A stretch of DNA of 64,000 nt from the NCBI RefSeq assembly GCF_000011065.1, contig NC_004663.1:5828001-5892000 (forward strand), in the 5' to 3' direction. Below are positions 55,775 through 64,000 of the stretch, in pieces (the stretch's first letter is position 1; every line of letters starts with the position of its first letter). A program made the position numbers and the translations under genes. Origin of the DNA: Bacteroides thetaiotaomicron VPI-5482 (GTDB taxonomy: Bacteria > Bacteroidota > Bacteroidia > Bacteroidales > Bacteroidaceae). Under the pieces are notes generated by a model, which made no database searches, was not told where the DNA came from, and was given only the letters and a program-made list of their open reading frames with translations.

Positions 55775-55814
55775 AATTTTAGTGTCGGAATGTGAATATA
55801 TGTATAGGTTTAAC

Positions 55815-55822
55815 TATTTTTG
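55815..55822 (+). promoter_or_regulatory. -7 box of the Tsx-like gene
   Basis: TATTTTTG matches TAnnTTTG, 25 bp before the ATG at 55847. The permease set may therefore be transcribed apart from susCD. Confidence 0.6.
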
Positions 55823-55846
55823 CACCTTCATTTAAACACATTTGTC

Positions 55847-56554
55847 ATGAAAAAGATCATTTCTGCTCTTTTCCTATGTATGCTGCTTTCTGCCGTACCG
55901 GAATTGCAGGCACAAAACATTCAGTTACATTATGATTTCGGACGTTCCCTGTATGATAAAGACTTGAAAGGACGCCCGCTGTTGACCTCCACTGTCGAGA
56001 AGTTCCATCCCGACAACTGGGGAAGTACCTACTTCTTTATCGATATGGACTATACGTCCGAAGGGGTCGCTTCCGCTTACTGGGAGATAGCCCGTGAACT
56101 GAAATTCTGGAAAGGTCCTTTCTCCGCCCATCTCGAATACAATGGCGGACTGGCGAAAGGATTCTCCTACAACAACGCTTACCTGGCGGGAGCCACCTAT
56201 ACCTATAATAACGCTTCTTTCTCCAGAGGCTTCACATTGACAGCGATGTACAAATATATACAGAAGCACCCATCCCCGAATAACTTCCAGTTGACAGGAA
56301 CATGGTACATGAACTTTTGCAAGGATTTGCTCACCTTCTCCGGTTTTGCCGACTGGTGGCGTGAAGAAACCAAGTATGGAAAAACCATCTTCCTCTCCGA
56401 ACCGCAATTTTGGGTAAACCTGAACCGCATCAAGGGAGTGAATAAAAACTTTAACCTGAGTGTCGGTTCCGAAGTGGAACTGAGCAATAATTTCGGTGGT
56501 CGTGACGGCTTCTATGTAATTCCGACACTGGCTTTGAAGTGGACGCTGAACTAA
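55847..56554 (+). CDS. DUF5020/Tsx-like outer-membrane beta-barrel
   Basis: This 235-residue protein has a signal peptide (MKKIISALFLCMLLSAVPEL) followed by alternating beta strands, ending in TLALKWTLN, a barrel end. DUF5020 proteins resemble nucleoside channels (Tsx). It sits 58 bp before an NCS2 permease, so it probably brings nucleosides or bases across the outer membrane. Confidence 0.75.
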   Translation: MKKIISALFLCMLLSAVPELQAQNIQLHYDFGRSLYDKDLKGRPLLTSTVEKFHPDNWGSTYFFIDMDYTSEGVASAYWEIARELKFWKGPFSAHLEYNGGLAKGFSYNNAYLAGATYTYNNASFSRGFTLTAMYKYIQKHPSPNNFQLTGTWYMNFCKDLLTFSGFADWWREETKYGKTIFLSEPQFWVNLNRIKGVNKNFNLSVGSEVELSNNFGGRDGFYVIPTLALKWTLN

Positions 56555-56612
56555 ACTTCGAAGTACAAAATTCCCCAACGGATATACATCAATTATTGAA
56601 TAAAAATATCGA

Positions 56613-57923
56613 ATGAAAACAGATTTGATCTATGGCGTAGAAGACCGCCCCCCATTTAAAGATGCCCTGTTTGCTGCCTTGCAACATCTGCTGGCTATCT
56701 TTGTAGCCATCATTACACCTCCTCTTATCATTGCGAGCGCACTGAAGCTGGATGTTGAAAAAACAAGCTTTCTGGTATCTATGTCCCTTTTTGCTTCGGG
56801 GGTATCTACGTTTATACAATGCCGTCGTATCGGTCCGATAGGAGCGAAGCTGCTCTGCATCCAAGGTACCAGCTTCTCCTTTATCGGTCCTATCATAGCG
56901 ACCGGATTAGTAGGCGGACTTCCGCTGATATTCGGCTCCTGTATAGCTGCCGCACCTATTGAAATGGTCGTCAGCCGTACCTTCAAGTATCTTCGTAATA
57001 TCATCACCCCGCTAGTGTCCGGCATTGTCGTACTACTGATCGGATTGAGTCTGATCAAAGTCGGTATCGTTTCCTGTGGCGGCGGATATAGTGCGATGGA
57101 CGACGGCTCCTTCGGTTCGTGGGAAAATCTGTCCATTGCGGCACTCGTACTGTTGAGCGTCTTGTTTTTCAATCGCTGCAAAAACAAATACCTGCGCATG
57201 AGTTCCATCGTGTTCGGTCTTTGCCTGGGTTATGGACTGGCTTTCGCCCTGGGAAAAGTAAATATGAGCGCACTAAATGTCGAGATGCTGATGAGTTTCA
57301 ACATCCCGCAACCTTTCAAATACGGTATTGATTTTAATATCTCTTCATTTATTGCCATTGGCTTGGTCTATCTGATCACCGCCATTGAAGCCACAGGAGA
57401 TGTGACAGCCAACTCTATGATTTCCGGACTTCCGATTGAAGGTGATTCTTATCTGAAACGTGTTTCCGGCGGTGTGATGGCAGATGGCTTCAACTCTCTT
57501 TTAGCAGGTATATTCAACTCCTTCCCGAACTCCATCTTCGCACAGAATAACGGTATCATCCAATTAACAGGAGTTGCCAGCCGCTATGTAGGCTATTATA
57601 TTGCCGCTATGCTCGTTCTGCTGGGATTATTCCCCATTGTAGGAGCTATATTCTCTCTGATGCCCGATCCGGTACTGGGAGGCGCCACCTTATTAATGTT
57701 CGGTACAGTAGCGGCAGCAGGTATCCGCATCGTTTCCTCACAGGAAATAGGCCGCAAAGAAACCTTAGTCTTAGCAGTCAGCCTATCTTTAGGTTTGGGT
57801 GTGGAACTAATGCCGGACGTATTAAAACAAGCTCCAGAGGCAATTCGAAGTATTTTCTCTTCAGGAATCACCACCGGAGGTTTAACTGCAATTGTTGCTA
57901 ATATGGTAATTAGAGTGAAGTAA
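56613..57923 (+). CDS. NCS2 family nucleobase permease (xanthine/uracil type)
   Basis: This 436-residue inner-membrane symporter has about 14 membrane helices. It shows the NCS2 signatures ALQHLLAIFVAIITPPLII (His of helix 1), ITAIEATGDVTANSMISG and AQNNGIIQLTGVASRYVG. It imports a nucleobase with a proton; xanthine or uric acid is more likely than uracil from the SRYVG end, but that is inference. Confidence 0.88.
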   Translation: MKTDLIYGVEDRPPFKDALFAALQHLLAIFVAIITPPLIIASALKLDVEKTSFLVSMSLFASGVSTFIQCRRIGPIGAKLLCIQGTSFSFIGPIIATGLVGGLPLIFGSCIAAAPIEMVVSRTFKYLRNIITPLVSGIVVLLIGLSLIKVGIVSCGGGYSAMDDGSFGSWENLSIAALVLLSVLFFNRCKNKYLRMSSIVFGLCLGYGLAFALGKVNMSALNVEMLMSFNIPQPFKYGIDFNISSFIAIGLVYLITAIEATGDVTANSMISGLPIEGDSYLKRVSGGVMADGFNSLLAGIFNSFPNSIFAQNNGIIQLTGVASRYVGYYIAAMLVLLGLFPIVGAIFSLMPDPVLGGATLLMFGTVAAAGIRIVSSQEIGRKETLVLAVSLSLGLGVELMPDVLKQAPEAIRSIFSSGITTGGLTAIVANMVIRVK

Positions 57924-58018
57924 TAGGTAATAAATAATAGGTAATAAGTAATATGCCATGCGGGTAAAGCTACCGGCAGCTACGATTATTACCTATTACC
58001 TAATACCTATTATTTATT
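57924..58018. terminator. Imperfect inverted repeat between convergent genes
   Basis: TAATAGGTAATAAATAATAGG (57921 on) is matched in reverse complement by TTATTACCTATTACCTAATA and following near 57985-58018. A related TAATACCTATTACTTA stretch occurs at 50308-50350. It probably ends transcription of the permease and the KamA-like gene, and both copies look like a dispersed intergenic motif. Confidence 0.45.
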
Positions 58019-60162
58019 TCTAAATTACTCATTTTATCTGTAATCCGAAAGGGGAAATCTGGATACTCGTAGAGGCTGAAACGAGGTTCGGTTTCCCCTT
58101 TTGTATAGCTCCAGATAGAAGCGTAGTCTTCCGGGTCTTCCCCCATCTTGCTGAGTTGGCGTAGATAAGCTGCCAGTGATTTATTCTCTACGATATAGAT
58201 TTGTCCCATCTGATCGATAATAGGGCTATGGTGACGGGTACCGTCATGTTCGAAGCGAAGAATTCGTTTGCCTTCCTCAGTCAATCCTACCAATTGGAAA
58301 GTCATACTCTTGCCGATAGCAGGCAGATTCAGTACACTGCGGTCGGTAGCAAGGAAAGGCAGATGATGCTTTCTCATGAACCGTCTTATTTGTTTGGCGG
58401 TGTCAGCATCTTCTTTCGTTTTTTCTTCATTTATACCTGCACTGACTTTGGTCTCCAGTATCTTATACAATTCTTCCGCCTGTTCCGGAGTCATCTGTCC
58501 GTAAATTTTCTCTTCCTGCTGTTCCTGCATTGAGCGACTGTTGGGGGCAAACACCGCATAATTCTCATTAAATCCCTTCACCGAGAACGTATAATAACAT
58601 ACCACTCCCAGTGAATTGAGTACCTGGCGAAGCCGCGTAGTATGTCCTCTGCGTGAGGCAGCCACCGTATATACCAACTGGTTCGTAATAATCCATCCGG
58701 CAGAAAGAATCTTCCGAATTGCTTCTTTAGCCTCGGGGGTAACCTCCAGCGGTGTCTGAAAATGAGTCTGAATGATAAACTGCTTGACGCCAACAGCCGA
58801 AGCCTTTTCCTTAAACTCCCGCAAAATGTCAACCAACTCGTCATTAATACGCATCGGCAAATAAGCCAATAAACGAGAACCCAGTCTCACCCGTTGCAAT
58901 TCCGCATATTTCTCACCTTCCGGACGTTCAAGATTCGCCCTTTGTTTGCGTACCGCCATACGATACACCGCTTCTAATATATTCTTCAACGTCTTATTCT
59001 GACTCATCAGCGCATCGCCTCCCGTAATCAGAATATCGCGTAACTGCGTATCCTGTTCAAAATAGGTCATCAACCGTCGCAACTTACTGTCCCACGACTC
59101 CTTCGGTCGTAACGTCTCAAATTCAAAATTCAGCCGTTCACTCTGAAAGTCATACATACGCTGGCAAGATGCACAAAGCCCTCCACAAGCCCGTCCCATC
59201 GTATCAGGAATAAGGATAGCCACCTCCGGATACCGTCGGTGAATATTATGTCCGTCCGGCAAGAGCCATCCGGCAGCATTCGGCTTTCCTGCCTCCACAA
59301 TATCTTCCTTCTCCCATGCACGAATATTGCCATACGTCTCCACTAATCGTGGCGAATAAAGTATATAACTCCGAATCGCTTCATCATTATACCCATACCC
59401 CGTCACATTCAGCAACGACAAATAATAAGGCGTAGCAAAGAACGGCATTCCCTTTTTACGTGCCCGATTCAACAAATACATCGTCTCCGACGAAAGTGAA
59501 TTTCCTAAAAAGCGATTCAACTCAGCCGGACTTTTCACAGCCATCGACAAATGAAAGCGGAAATCTCCCCACCATTTGCTTACCAACTGATACTTCTCCT
59601 CATAACTCATCCCTTCCTCAAAATGGAACCGTACCGAAGGCTTCGACTTCCGGTTCTCAATCTTCTGAATCAACAGATGCAGCATCCGTTCCTTATTCTC
59701 ATCCCGCATCTCCCGCACTTCCTCATCCAATCCGGTATCCCACCGGTCATTCCGGCTCTTGATGCGCTGCGGAGACGGCGAAGGAACATTTTCCCCCTGC
59801 AAACGTTTGAACAACTGGAACAATTCTACAAACAAATCCGTCGGCATCTCTATATTCTCCAACTTCTCCGTCAGAAACTGATAAAGCAACCGTATCGTCT
59901 GTACCGAAATATCCTGTCCCGTAGACAGTTCATGAACATCCTGTCCATCATACTGGAGTAAGAGTCGAATTTGCTCCCTTGCCTCCTCCGCAACCTCATT
60001 AACCATCCCGCAACTATCCAGATGTTTTAGCAGACCAGCCTTAAAGTCCTCCACTGTCGGACTCACCGCCGCCATCTCTACCAACTCCGGCATCTCCTGC
60101 GTGTATATTTGTTTCAACTGCGAAAAAGTAAGTACAAGCATTTTCTTTTGTTTCATAAGCAT
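58000..60162 (-). CDS. KamA-like radical SAM protein with N-terminal extension
   Basis: This 720-residue protein resembles lysine 2,3-aminomutase in its central and C-terminal parts: cluster C326-C330-C333 (CGGLCASC), ITGGDALMS, FIIQTHFQTPLEV and TNQLVYTV. It is much longer than the about 416-residue aminomutase and carries an extra N-terminal region (1-300) that is mostly helical. The family member's substrate is not certain. A second Met two codons in (60156) is also possible. Confidence 0.75.
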   Translation of the reverse strand: MLMKQKKMLVLTFSQLKQIYTQEMPELVEMAAVSPTVEDFKAGLLKHLDSCGMVNEVAEEAREQIRLLLQYDGQDVHELSTGQDISVQTIRLLYQFLTEKLENIEMPTDLFVELFQLFKRLQGENVPSPSPQRIKSRNDRWDTGLDEEVREMRDENKERMLHLLIQKIENRKSKPSVRFHFEEGMSYEEKYQLVSKWWGDFRFHLSMAVKSPAELNRFLGNSLSSETMYLLNRARKKGMPFFATPYYLSLLNVTGYGYNDEAIRSYILYSPRLVETYGNIRAWEKEDIVEAGKPNAAGWLLPDGHNIHRRYPEVAILIPDTMGRACGGLCASCQRMYDFQSERLNFEFETLRPKESWDSKLRRLMTYFEQDTQLRDILITGGDALMSQNKTLKNILEAVYRMAVRKQRANLERPEGEKYAELQRVRLGSRLLAYLPMRINDELVDILREFKEKASAVGVKQFIIQTHFQTPLEVTPEAKEAIRKILSAGWIITNQLVYTVAASRRGHTTRLRQVLNSLGVVCYYTFSVKGFNENYAVFAPNSRSMQEQQEEKIYGQMTPEQAEELYKILETKVSAGINEEKTKEDADTAKQIRRFMRKHHLPFLATDRSVLNLPAIGKSMTFQLVGLTEEGKRILRFEHDGTRHHSPIIDQMGQIYIVENKSLAAYLRQLSKMGEDPEDYASIWSYTKGETEPRFSLYEYPDFPFRITDKMSNLEINNRY

Positions 60163-60270
60163 CCTCTATATTATTATATTATTTATTGATTAGTAACGAC
60201 CTATCCCTCCGCAAGGTTCCCCCGGCCTCGACTGCCCGGCGTCAAGCGCAGGTCTTATTTACGGCGTTAA

Positions 60271-60404
60271 AAAGGGCAGACTGTTTGAGCGAAGCGAGTT
60301 TCTGCCCTTTAGCCGGAAATGAGACCGGAGTAGCCGGGCAGGCGCAGCCTTGATTTTTTCTTTTTGGTACTTTTTCTTTTGCATCAAGGCAAAAGAAAAA
60401 GTAC
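60271..60404. repeat. Two stem-loop repeats in a 330-bp intergenic region
   Basis: A 10-bp stem (AAAGGGCAGA/TCTGCCCTTT, 60271-60310) and a 16-bp perfect stem (GTACTTTTTCTTTTGC, 60367-60382 with 60389-60404) sit between the KamA-like and unknown genes. The base composition switches to GC-rich around 60210-60360. I recall similar stretches in other Bacteroides intergenic regions; the rest of the region holds no gene I can support. Confidence 0.65.
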
Positions 60405-60418
60405 ATAAAGATAATAAA

Positions 60419-60447
60419 AAAAGCGGAAGTATGCCACTCCCGCTTTT
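60419..60447 (-). terminator. Terminator of the unknown gene at 60491
   Basis: Stem AAAAGCGG/CCGCTTTT with an extended AGT/ACT part, followed on the - strand by a T run. Confidence 0.6.
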
Positions 60448-60490
60448 CCTGCTATGCTATTCTTTACGATTTTCTAACATTTACGCGACC

Positions 60491-61123
60491 TTATTTTTTC
60501 GTTTCCGTGTCGTCGTTCTTCCTTTTCGGTTCCTTTTTGGCAAGGAGCACTATATTATATACATAGTCCGTCATCCACTGTTCCGAATACCCCAGGCGTT
60601 CCTTGTATTGGCGGACAGTCGCCGCAGTCTTGTGCACATCATCAGCCTTCCACACCGTCTTCGTACAAACATCGTGTACCGTCTTCTGCGTCATCCCGTA
60701 AAGCGCCTTCTTGAATATAGACGGCATACGGAACTTCCATTGCATCAGATTTCCCATCAGCATCATCAAGTCGTTGGAAAAACCTTGATACATAAACAGA
60801 TACGACTGGATATCATTCTGCGTACGGCAATTACGCTTCACGGAGCTGTCGATCTCCTTAAAGAAACTTTCATTCAGTCCGTAGTCCTGCATCAGCATTT
60901 TGCGTGAAGCTGACTTTTCTGCCAGTCCCAGCTTACCTCCCTGCGTAGGAATCTTGAACAAACGTTTGAAGTTAGCCACATCCGGTAAAAAGCGGATGTT
61001 GGTAATACCTAAGTTAGTAGCGATGACTGACTGGAAATAAACCCGGGTCAGTGATATGAAATCTTCTACATTGCCGACTTTTGTTTCATCGGATTTCTTT
61101 TTGAATAAACCAAATAAGCCCAT
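60491..61123 (-). CDS. Conserved Bacteroides protein of unknown function
   Basis: This 210-residue protein has a charged, hydrophobic-tipped N-terminus (MGLFGLFKKKSDETKVGN), helical body and a very basic tail (AKKEPKRKNDDTETKK). No signal peptide or catalytic motif is seen. Its own -7 box lies at 61197-61204. It ends at a terminator. Confidence 0.6.
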   Translation of the reverse strand: MGLFGLFKKKSDETKVGNVEDFISLTRVYFQSVIATNLGITNIRFLPDVANFKRLFKIPTQGGKLGLAEKSASRKMLMQDYGLNESFFKEIDSSVKRNCRTQNDIQSYLFMYQGFSNDLMMLMGNLMQWKFRMPSIFKKALYGMTQKTVHDVCTKTVWKADDVHKTAATVRQYKERLGYSEQWMTDYVYNIVLLAKKEPKRKNDDTETKK

Positions 61124-61196
61124 CGTTATATTTACTATTTTATAATTTACAATTTACAAATCGTGTGTGGAGATTTTAATGAGCCGCAAAGGTACG

Positions 61197-61204
61197 AAAA
61201 AGTG
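61197..61204 (-). promoter_or_regulatory. -7 box of the unknown gene
   Basis: On the - strand TACCTTTG matches TAnnTTTG. It lies between the AgcS stop (61212) and the start at 61123. Confidence 0.55.
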
Positions 61205-61211
61205 TTGGTTT

Positions 61212-62600
61212 TCACCAACATTCCAAGTCCTTTTCGATGTCCGGCATGGTCTCTTTCCTGAAAACAGGACTTTGGATGCCCGCTTTCTTCTGGGCACGAT
61301 AGTCCGAGAGCAGGCGGATGGCATACTTTCCGAGAAAGATAATGGCGATCAGGTTGCAGACAGCCATCAGAGCCATCGTGATGTCCGCCAGACTCCATAC
61401 CAAATCGAGTGTGGCGACAGACCCGAAAAGTACCATGCCGCTGACCAATATCCGGTAGGTGTGGAGCACCCATTTCTTTGCGGTGATGAAACGGATATTC
61501 GCTTCACCGTAATAATAATTTCCCAAGATACTGCTGAATGCGAAGAAGAACAACGCTACGGCAACAAAGATGCTTCCGGAAGCACCGATCTCATTCGTGA
61601 GCGCCTGTTGGGTTAGTTGCACCCCATTGGAGGAACCGTCCAAAGGAGCACCGCTGAAAAGAATGATAAATGCCGTACAGGTGCAATTTAATAAAGTATC
61701 GGTAAATACTGCCAGCGTCTGTATCAACCCCTGTTTGACAGGATGAGTGACGTTGGCCGTCGCTGCTGCATTCGGAGCCGAACCCATACCGGCCTCATTG
61801 CTGAATAATCCGCGCTTGATACCCTGCATCAGCGCCATACCGACACCTCCACCCAATGCCTGTTCCCAGCCGAAGGCATGACTGATGATGAGAGATATCA
61901 CTTCCGGCAGATGCGTGATATTAAGTAATACGATGACCAGTGCCAGTCCTACATATCCTAATGCCATAACCGGGACGATAATGCTGCTTACATGCGCTAT
62001 CCGGCGGATACCACCGAAGATGATGACAAGAGTCAGAGCGGTAAGCACTCCTCCCAACACCGTATGATTGAATCCGAACGCATGTTCGGCAGCAGCACAA
62101 ATCGTATTGCTCTGTACCGAATTGAAAGCAAAACCGAAAGTAATGCTGATGAGCACAGCGAAAAGTATCCCCATCCACGGCTGTTTCAATCCCTTCTTCA
62201 TATAATAAGCCGGGCCTCCGACAAAAGAGTCCTTCCCGCGTATCTTATATAACTGTGCCAGGGTAGATTCGATAAAAGCGCTCGAAGCTCCCAGCAGGGC
62301 GATCACCCACATCCAGAAAACAGCTCCCGGTCCGCCGATGGCGATGGCGGTGGCCACCCCTGCCAAGTTGCCCGTACCCACACGGCTGGCAATCGTAATA
62401 GCGAATGCCTGAAAAGATGAAACATGTTTCTCGCCCTGTTTTCCTTTTCCGGCGGACTCGCTGAGTAATATAATCATTTCGCGAAGCATACGGAACTGTA
62501 CGAACCGCGTTCGGATGCTGAACCAGACGGCACAGCCCAGTAACATGATAATCAGGATGTATGTCCAGAGTATATCATTTATTTCATTGATAAAGTTCAT
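61212..62600 (-). CDS. Sodium:alanine/glycine symporter (AgcS family)
   Basis: This 462-residue protein has about 11 membrane helices and the AgcS signatures ITIASRVGTGNLAGVATAIA and FVGGPAYYMKKGLKQPWMG, then GLFSNEAGMGSAPNAAATAN. It imports small neutral amino acids with sodium. Length is normal and no key block is missing. Confidence 0.93.
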   Translation of the reverse strand: MNFINEINDILWTYILIIMLLGCAVWFSIRTRFVQFRMLREMIILLSESAGKGKQGEKHVSSFQAFAITIASRVGTGNLAGVATAIAIGGPGAVFWMWVIALLGASSAFIESTLAQLYKIRGKDSFVGGPAYYMKKGLKQPWMGILFAVLISITFGFAFNSVQSNTICAAAEHAFGFNHTVLGGVLTALTLVIIFGGIRRIAHVSSIIVPVMALGYVGLALVIVLLNITHLPEVISLIISHAFGWEQALGGGVGMALMQGIKRGLFSNEAGMGSAPNAAATANVTHPVKQGLIQTLAVFTDTLLNCTCTAFIILFSGAPLDGSSNGVQLTQQALTNEIGASGSIFVAVALFFFAFSSILGNYYYGEANIRFITAKKWVLHTYRILVSGMVLFGSVATLDLVWSLADITMALMAVCNLIAIIFLGKYAIRLLSDYRAQKKAGIQSPVFRKETMPDIEKDLECW

Positions 62601-62634
62601 AGTTAGGTTTTTGAAAAGAGTAAATCGTAATATA

Positions 62635-63282
62635 TCACTCGTTTTTCATTCGGAAATAAAATTTATGATTTTCGAATACGGGCTCTACTATATCATACCG
62701 AACAAATTTGGCAAGCAGATGTTCGGCGGCACGTCGGGAAATACCGGTCTGCCGACAATACCGGTTGAGTGAAAGCAGCGTTCCCTGTTCCAGCAGGTCG
62801 AGCAGGAGTTGTTCGCGTTCCGTATAGCGGATCAGTTCTCCCCGCGGGCTGCCACTTTGTTGCCATACACGCAGGTGGATAGGGGTAGCCAGTATATTCT
62901 CATCCTTGATGCGGAGATAGGCGAGAGGCTTTCCGTTTTCGTCTTTCGCATAGACAGGCTTGTGCGGATTCTCTTCGATGGTGGCTACTAATACCTGTTT
63001 GCCTTCCACGATATATGTTTGTAAAGTATAATCTATCTCCGGGATGCAATAAAGTTGTGCGGCTGCTTCAATCATATATTTTTCCTCTTCAGATCGTACG
63101 CCGGCTATTCGTCCATTGTCTTTCACGCCGATCAATAGCCGTCCTCCGTCGGTATTGGCAAAAGCCGACAGCGTTTTGGCAATCTTGCGTGCGTCGGAAA
63201 TTTCGAATTTGAAGTCCTGTTGCTGATGCTCTCCTTCAGCTATCAAAGTATGTATGTGATCCGTATCAGTAAGCGTTTTCAT
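62635..63282 (-). CDS. AlbA_2/Schlafen-type domain protein
   Basis: This 215-residue protein has an N-terminal AlbA_2 fold (QQQDFKFEISDARKIAKTLS, then AFANTDGGRLLIGVKDNGRI) and a C-terminal winged-helix-like region (YCRQTGISRRAAEHLLAKFV). Such proteins bind nucleic acid and are often annotated as ATP-binding transcriptional regulators. It lies next to the amino-acid symporter on the same strand. Confidence 0.8.
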   Translation of the reverse strand: MKTLTDTDHIHTLIAEGEHQQQDFKFEISDARKIAKTLSAFANTDGGRLLIGVKDNGRIAGVRSEEEKYMIEAAAQLYCIPEIDYTLQTYIVEGKQVLVATIEENPHKPVYAKDENGKPLAYLRIKDENILATPIHLRVWQQSGSPRGELIRYTEREQLLLDLLEQGTLLSLNRYCRQTGISRRAAEHLLAKFVRYDIVEPVFENHKFYFRMKNE

Positions 63283-63388
63283 GGCTACAAAGGTAGGGAA
63301 AAATGGTGAAAAGCCTTTTTTTTAGCTTATTTTCGCAGATAAATTCAAAAAAAATATTGTTTTTATGCGTTTATTTCGGGAAACAGTG

Positions 63389-63396
63389 TATTTTTG
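63389..63396 (+). promoter_or_regulatory. -7 box of the histone-like gene
   Basis: TATTTTTG matches TAnnTTTG, 33 bp before ATG 63430. Confidence 0.6.
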
Positions 63397-63429
63397 CGAC
63401 ACATTATTAACGAAAAAAATAAAAGGATT

Positions 63430-63606
63430 ATGAAAGAATTGGTAGAAAAAGTAGCAGCTCTGTATGCTGACTTCTCAAAAGATGCTAACGCTCAGATTGA
63501 AAACGGTAACAAAGCAGCAGGAACTCGTGCTCGTAAGGCTTCTTTGGAAATCGAAAAAGCAATGAAAGAATTCCGCAAAGCATCTTTGGAAGCTTCTAAA
63601 AACTAA
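63430..63606 (+). CDS. Histone H1-like DNA-binding protein
   Basis: This 58-residue basic, helical protein (MKELVEKVAALYADFSKDAN, then RARKASLEIEKAMKEFRK) matches the small Bacteroides histone H1-like (Hc1-type) family. It probably condenses DNA. A good promoter and a strong terminator bracket it, so it is a separate transcription unit. Confidence 0.85.
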   Translation: MKELVEKVAALYADFSKDANAQIENGNKAAGTRARKASLEIEKAMKEFRKASLEASKN

Positions 63607-63639
63607 GAAATAGAAGTCTACTAAGATATCAGGAAAAAA

Positions 63640-63671
63640 GAAGAGGATGTGTCGTGAGATGCATCCTCTTC
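63640..63671 (+). terminator. Terminator of the histone-like gene
   Basis: A 10-bp perfect stem GAAGAGGATG/CATCCTCTTC with a 12-base loop is followed by TTCTATTT. Confidence 0.85.
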
Positions 63672-64000
63672 TTCTATTTATACCTCCTTCTCTTTTCTGA
63701 AACCCGAAATATCGGACGAATGTGCTATTTTTAAGATTACATTGAAAAACGGTCACTCTAAAAATAACGAACTAGAGAAAAATCTGCATAAATAAATGCA
63801 ATAATATACGAAAAAAAAACATTCTTTGCATGAAACTACATGAAATATACACCTTTTCAAAACAAAAAAGTATCTTTTGGTTTTAAACCAAGGGGGTGTT
63901 TCTTTAAAACCAACGCCTCCTTCCTCACCGACCAACCTGTTTTCCGTCGGTAAGGAAGACCTGAAAAAGCTGTTTTTGCTTAATTTTCTTCTAATTGATC
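63672..64000. other. Non-coding 3' end of the window
   Basis: No gene is supported here. A 13-bp stem with one mismatch (63920-63932 with 63946-63958; CTTCCTCACCGAC) and a TTGGTTTTAAACCAA palindrome near 63880 are present. They may belong to the regulatory region of a gene beyond the window. Confidence 0.4.

Overview
The window looks like a chromosomal segment of a gut Bacteroides, close to the B. thetaiotaomicron/ovatus group. This rests on a SusC/SusD pair, a Tat-type Gfo/Idh/MocA plus DUF1080 sugar operon, many promoters of the Bacteroides type (a TAnnTTTG box, sometimes with TTTG about 19 bp upstream) and Bacteroides-type tail genes. Species assignment is inference; no database was searched.

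Layout. 1-9.9 kb: end of an alcohol dehydrogenase, deoC, then a rightward operon of two di-haem beta-propeller cytochromes, a third propeller, a chorismatase/RidA-like enzyme and the fused cytochrome c synthase CcsBA. 10-12.3 kb (leftward): an HU-like protein and a degenerate SF2-helicase-like protein, behind three 22-bp iterated repeats. 12.7-27.5 kb (rightward): a headless phage-tail and lysis island with a putative tail tube, chaperone, IS256-family insertion, truncated tail-tip gene, a 2183-aa tail fibre, holin-like protein, amidase and unimolecular-spanin-like lipoprotein. No integrase, terminase, portal, capsid or tape measure is present. 27.7-29.4 kb: an AAA-ATPase/PD-(D/E)XK protein.

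29.5-35.2 kb (leftward): an oxidised-sugar operon (isomerase, DUF1080, two Gfo/Idh/MocA oxidoreductases, membrane acyltransferase). 35.3-42.4 kb: a nucleosidase, DUF454, queD-queE, lutABC, a pyridoxal kinase-like protein and a DUF418 protein. 42.6-46.8 kb (leftward): CDP-alcohol phosphatidyltransferase, cdsA, plsC, an ECF sigma factor and a membrane TonB-like hybrid. 47-50.9 kb: a VWA protein, two small genes, tRNA-Trp, an Spx/ArsC-like protein and a uracil-DNA-glycosylase-like protein. 51-57.9 kb: SusC, SusD, a Tsx-like barrel and an NCS2 nucleobase permease. 58-64 kb: a KamA-like radical SAM protein, a repeat-rich intergenic region, a conserved unknown, an AgcS symporter, an AlbA_2 protein and a histone H1-like protein.

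The most striking observation is at the 3' end of the tail-fibre gene. A perfect 32-bp inverted repeat (24606-24637 and 25776-25807) encloses about 1.2 kb. This holds the current fibre C-terminus and, on the opposite strand, a second promoterless C-terminus that enters the repeat in the same reading frame. Inversion would replace the last 190 residues of the fibre with a different 202-residue leucine-rich tip. I read this as a receptor-specificity switch on a tail-like particle or prophage remnant. No recombinase for it is visible here. A second unexplained structure is an exactly 22-bp-periodic array of five 18-bp palindromes at 42408-42513.
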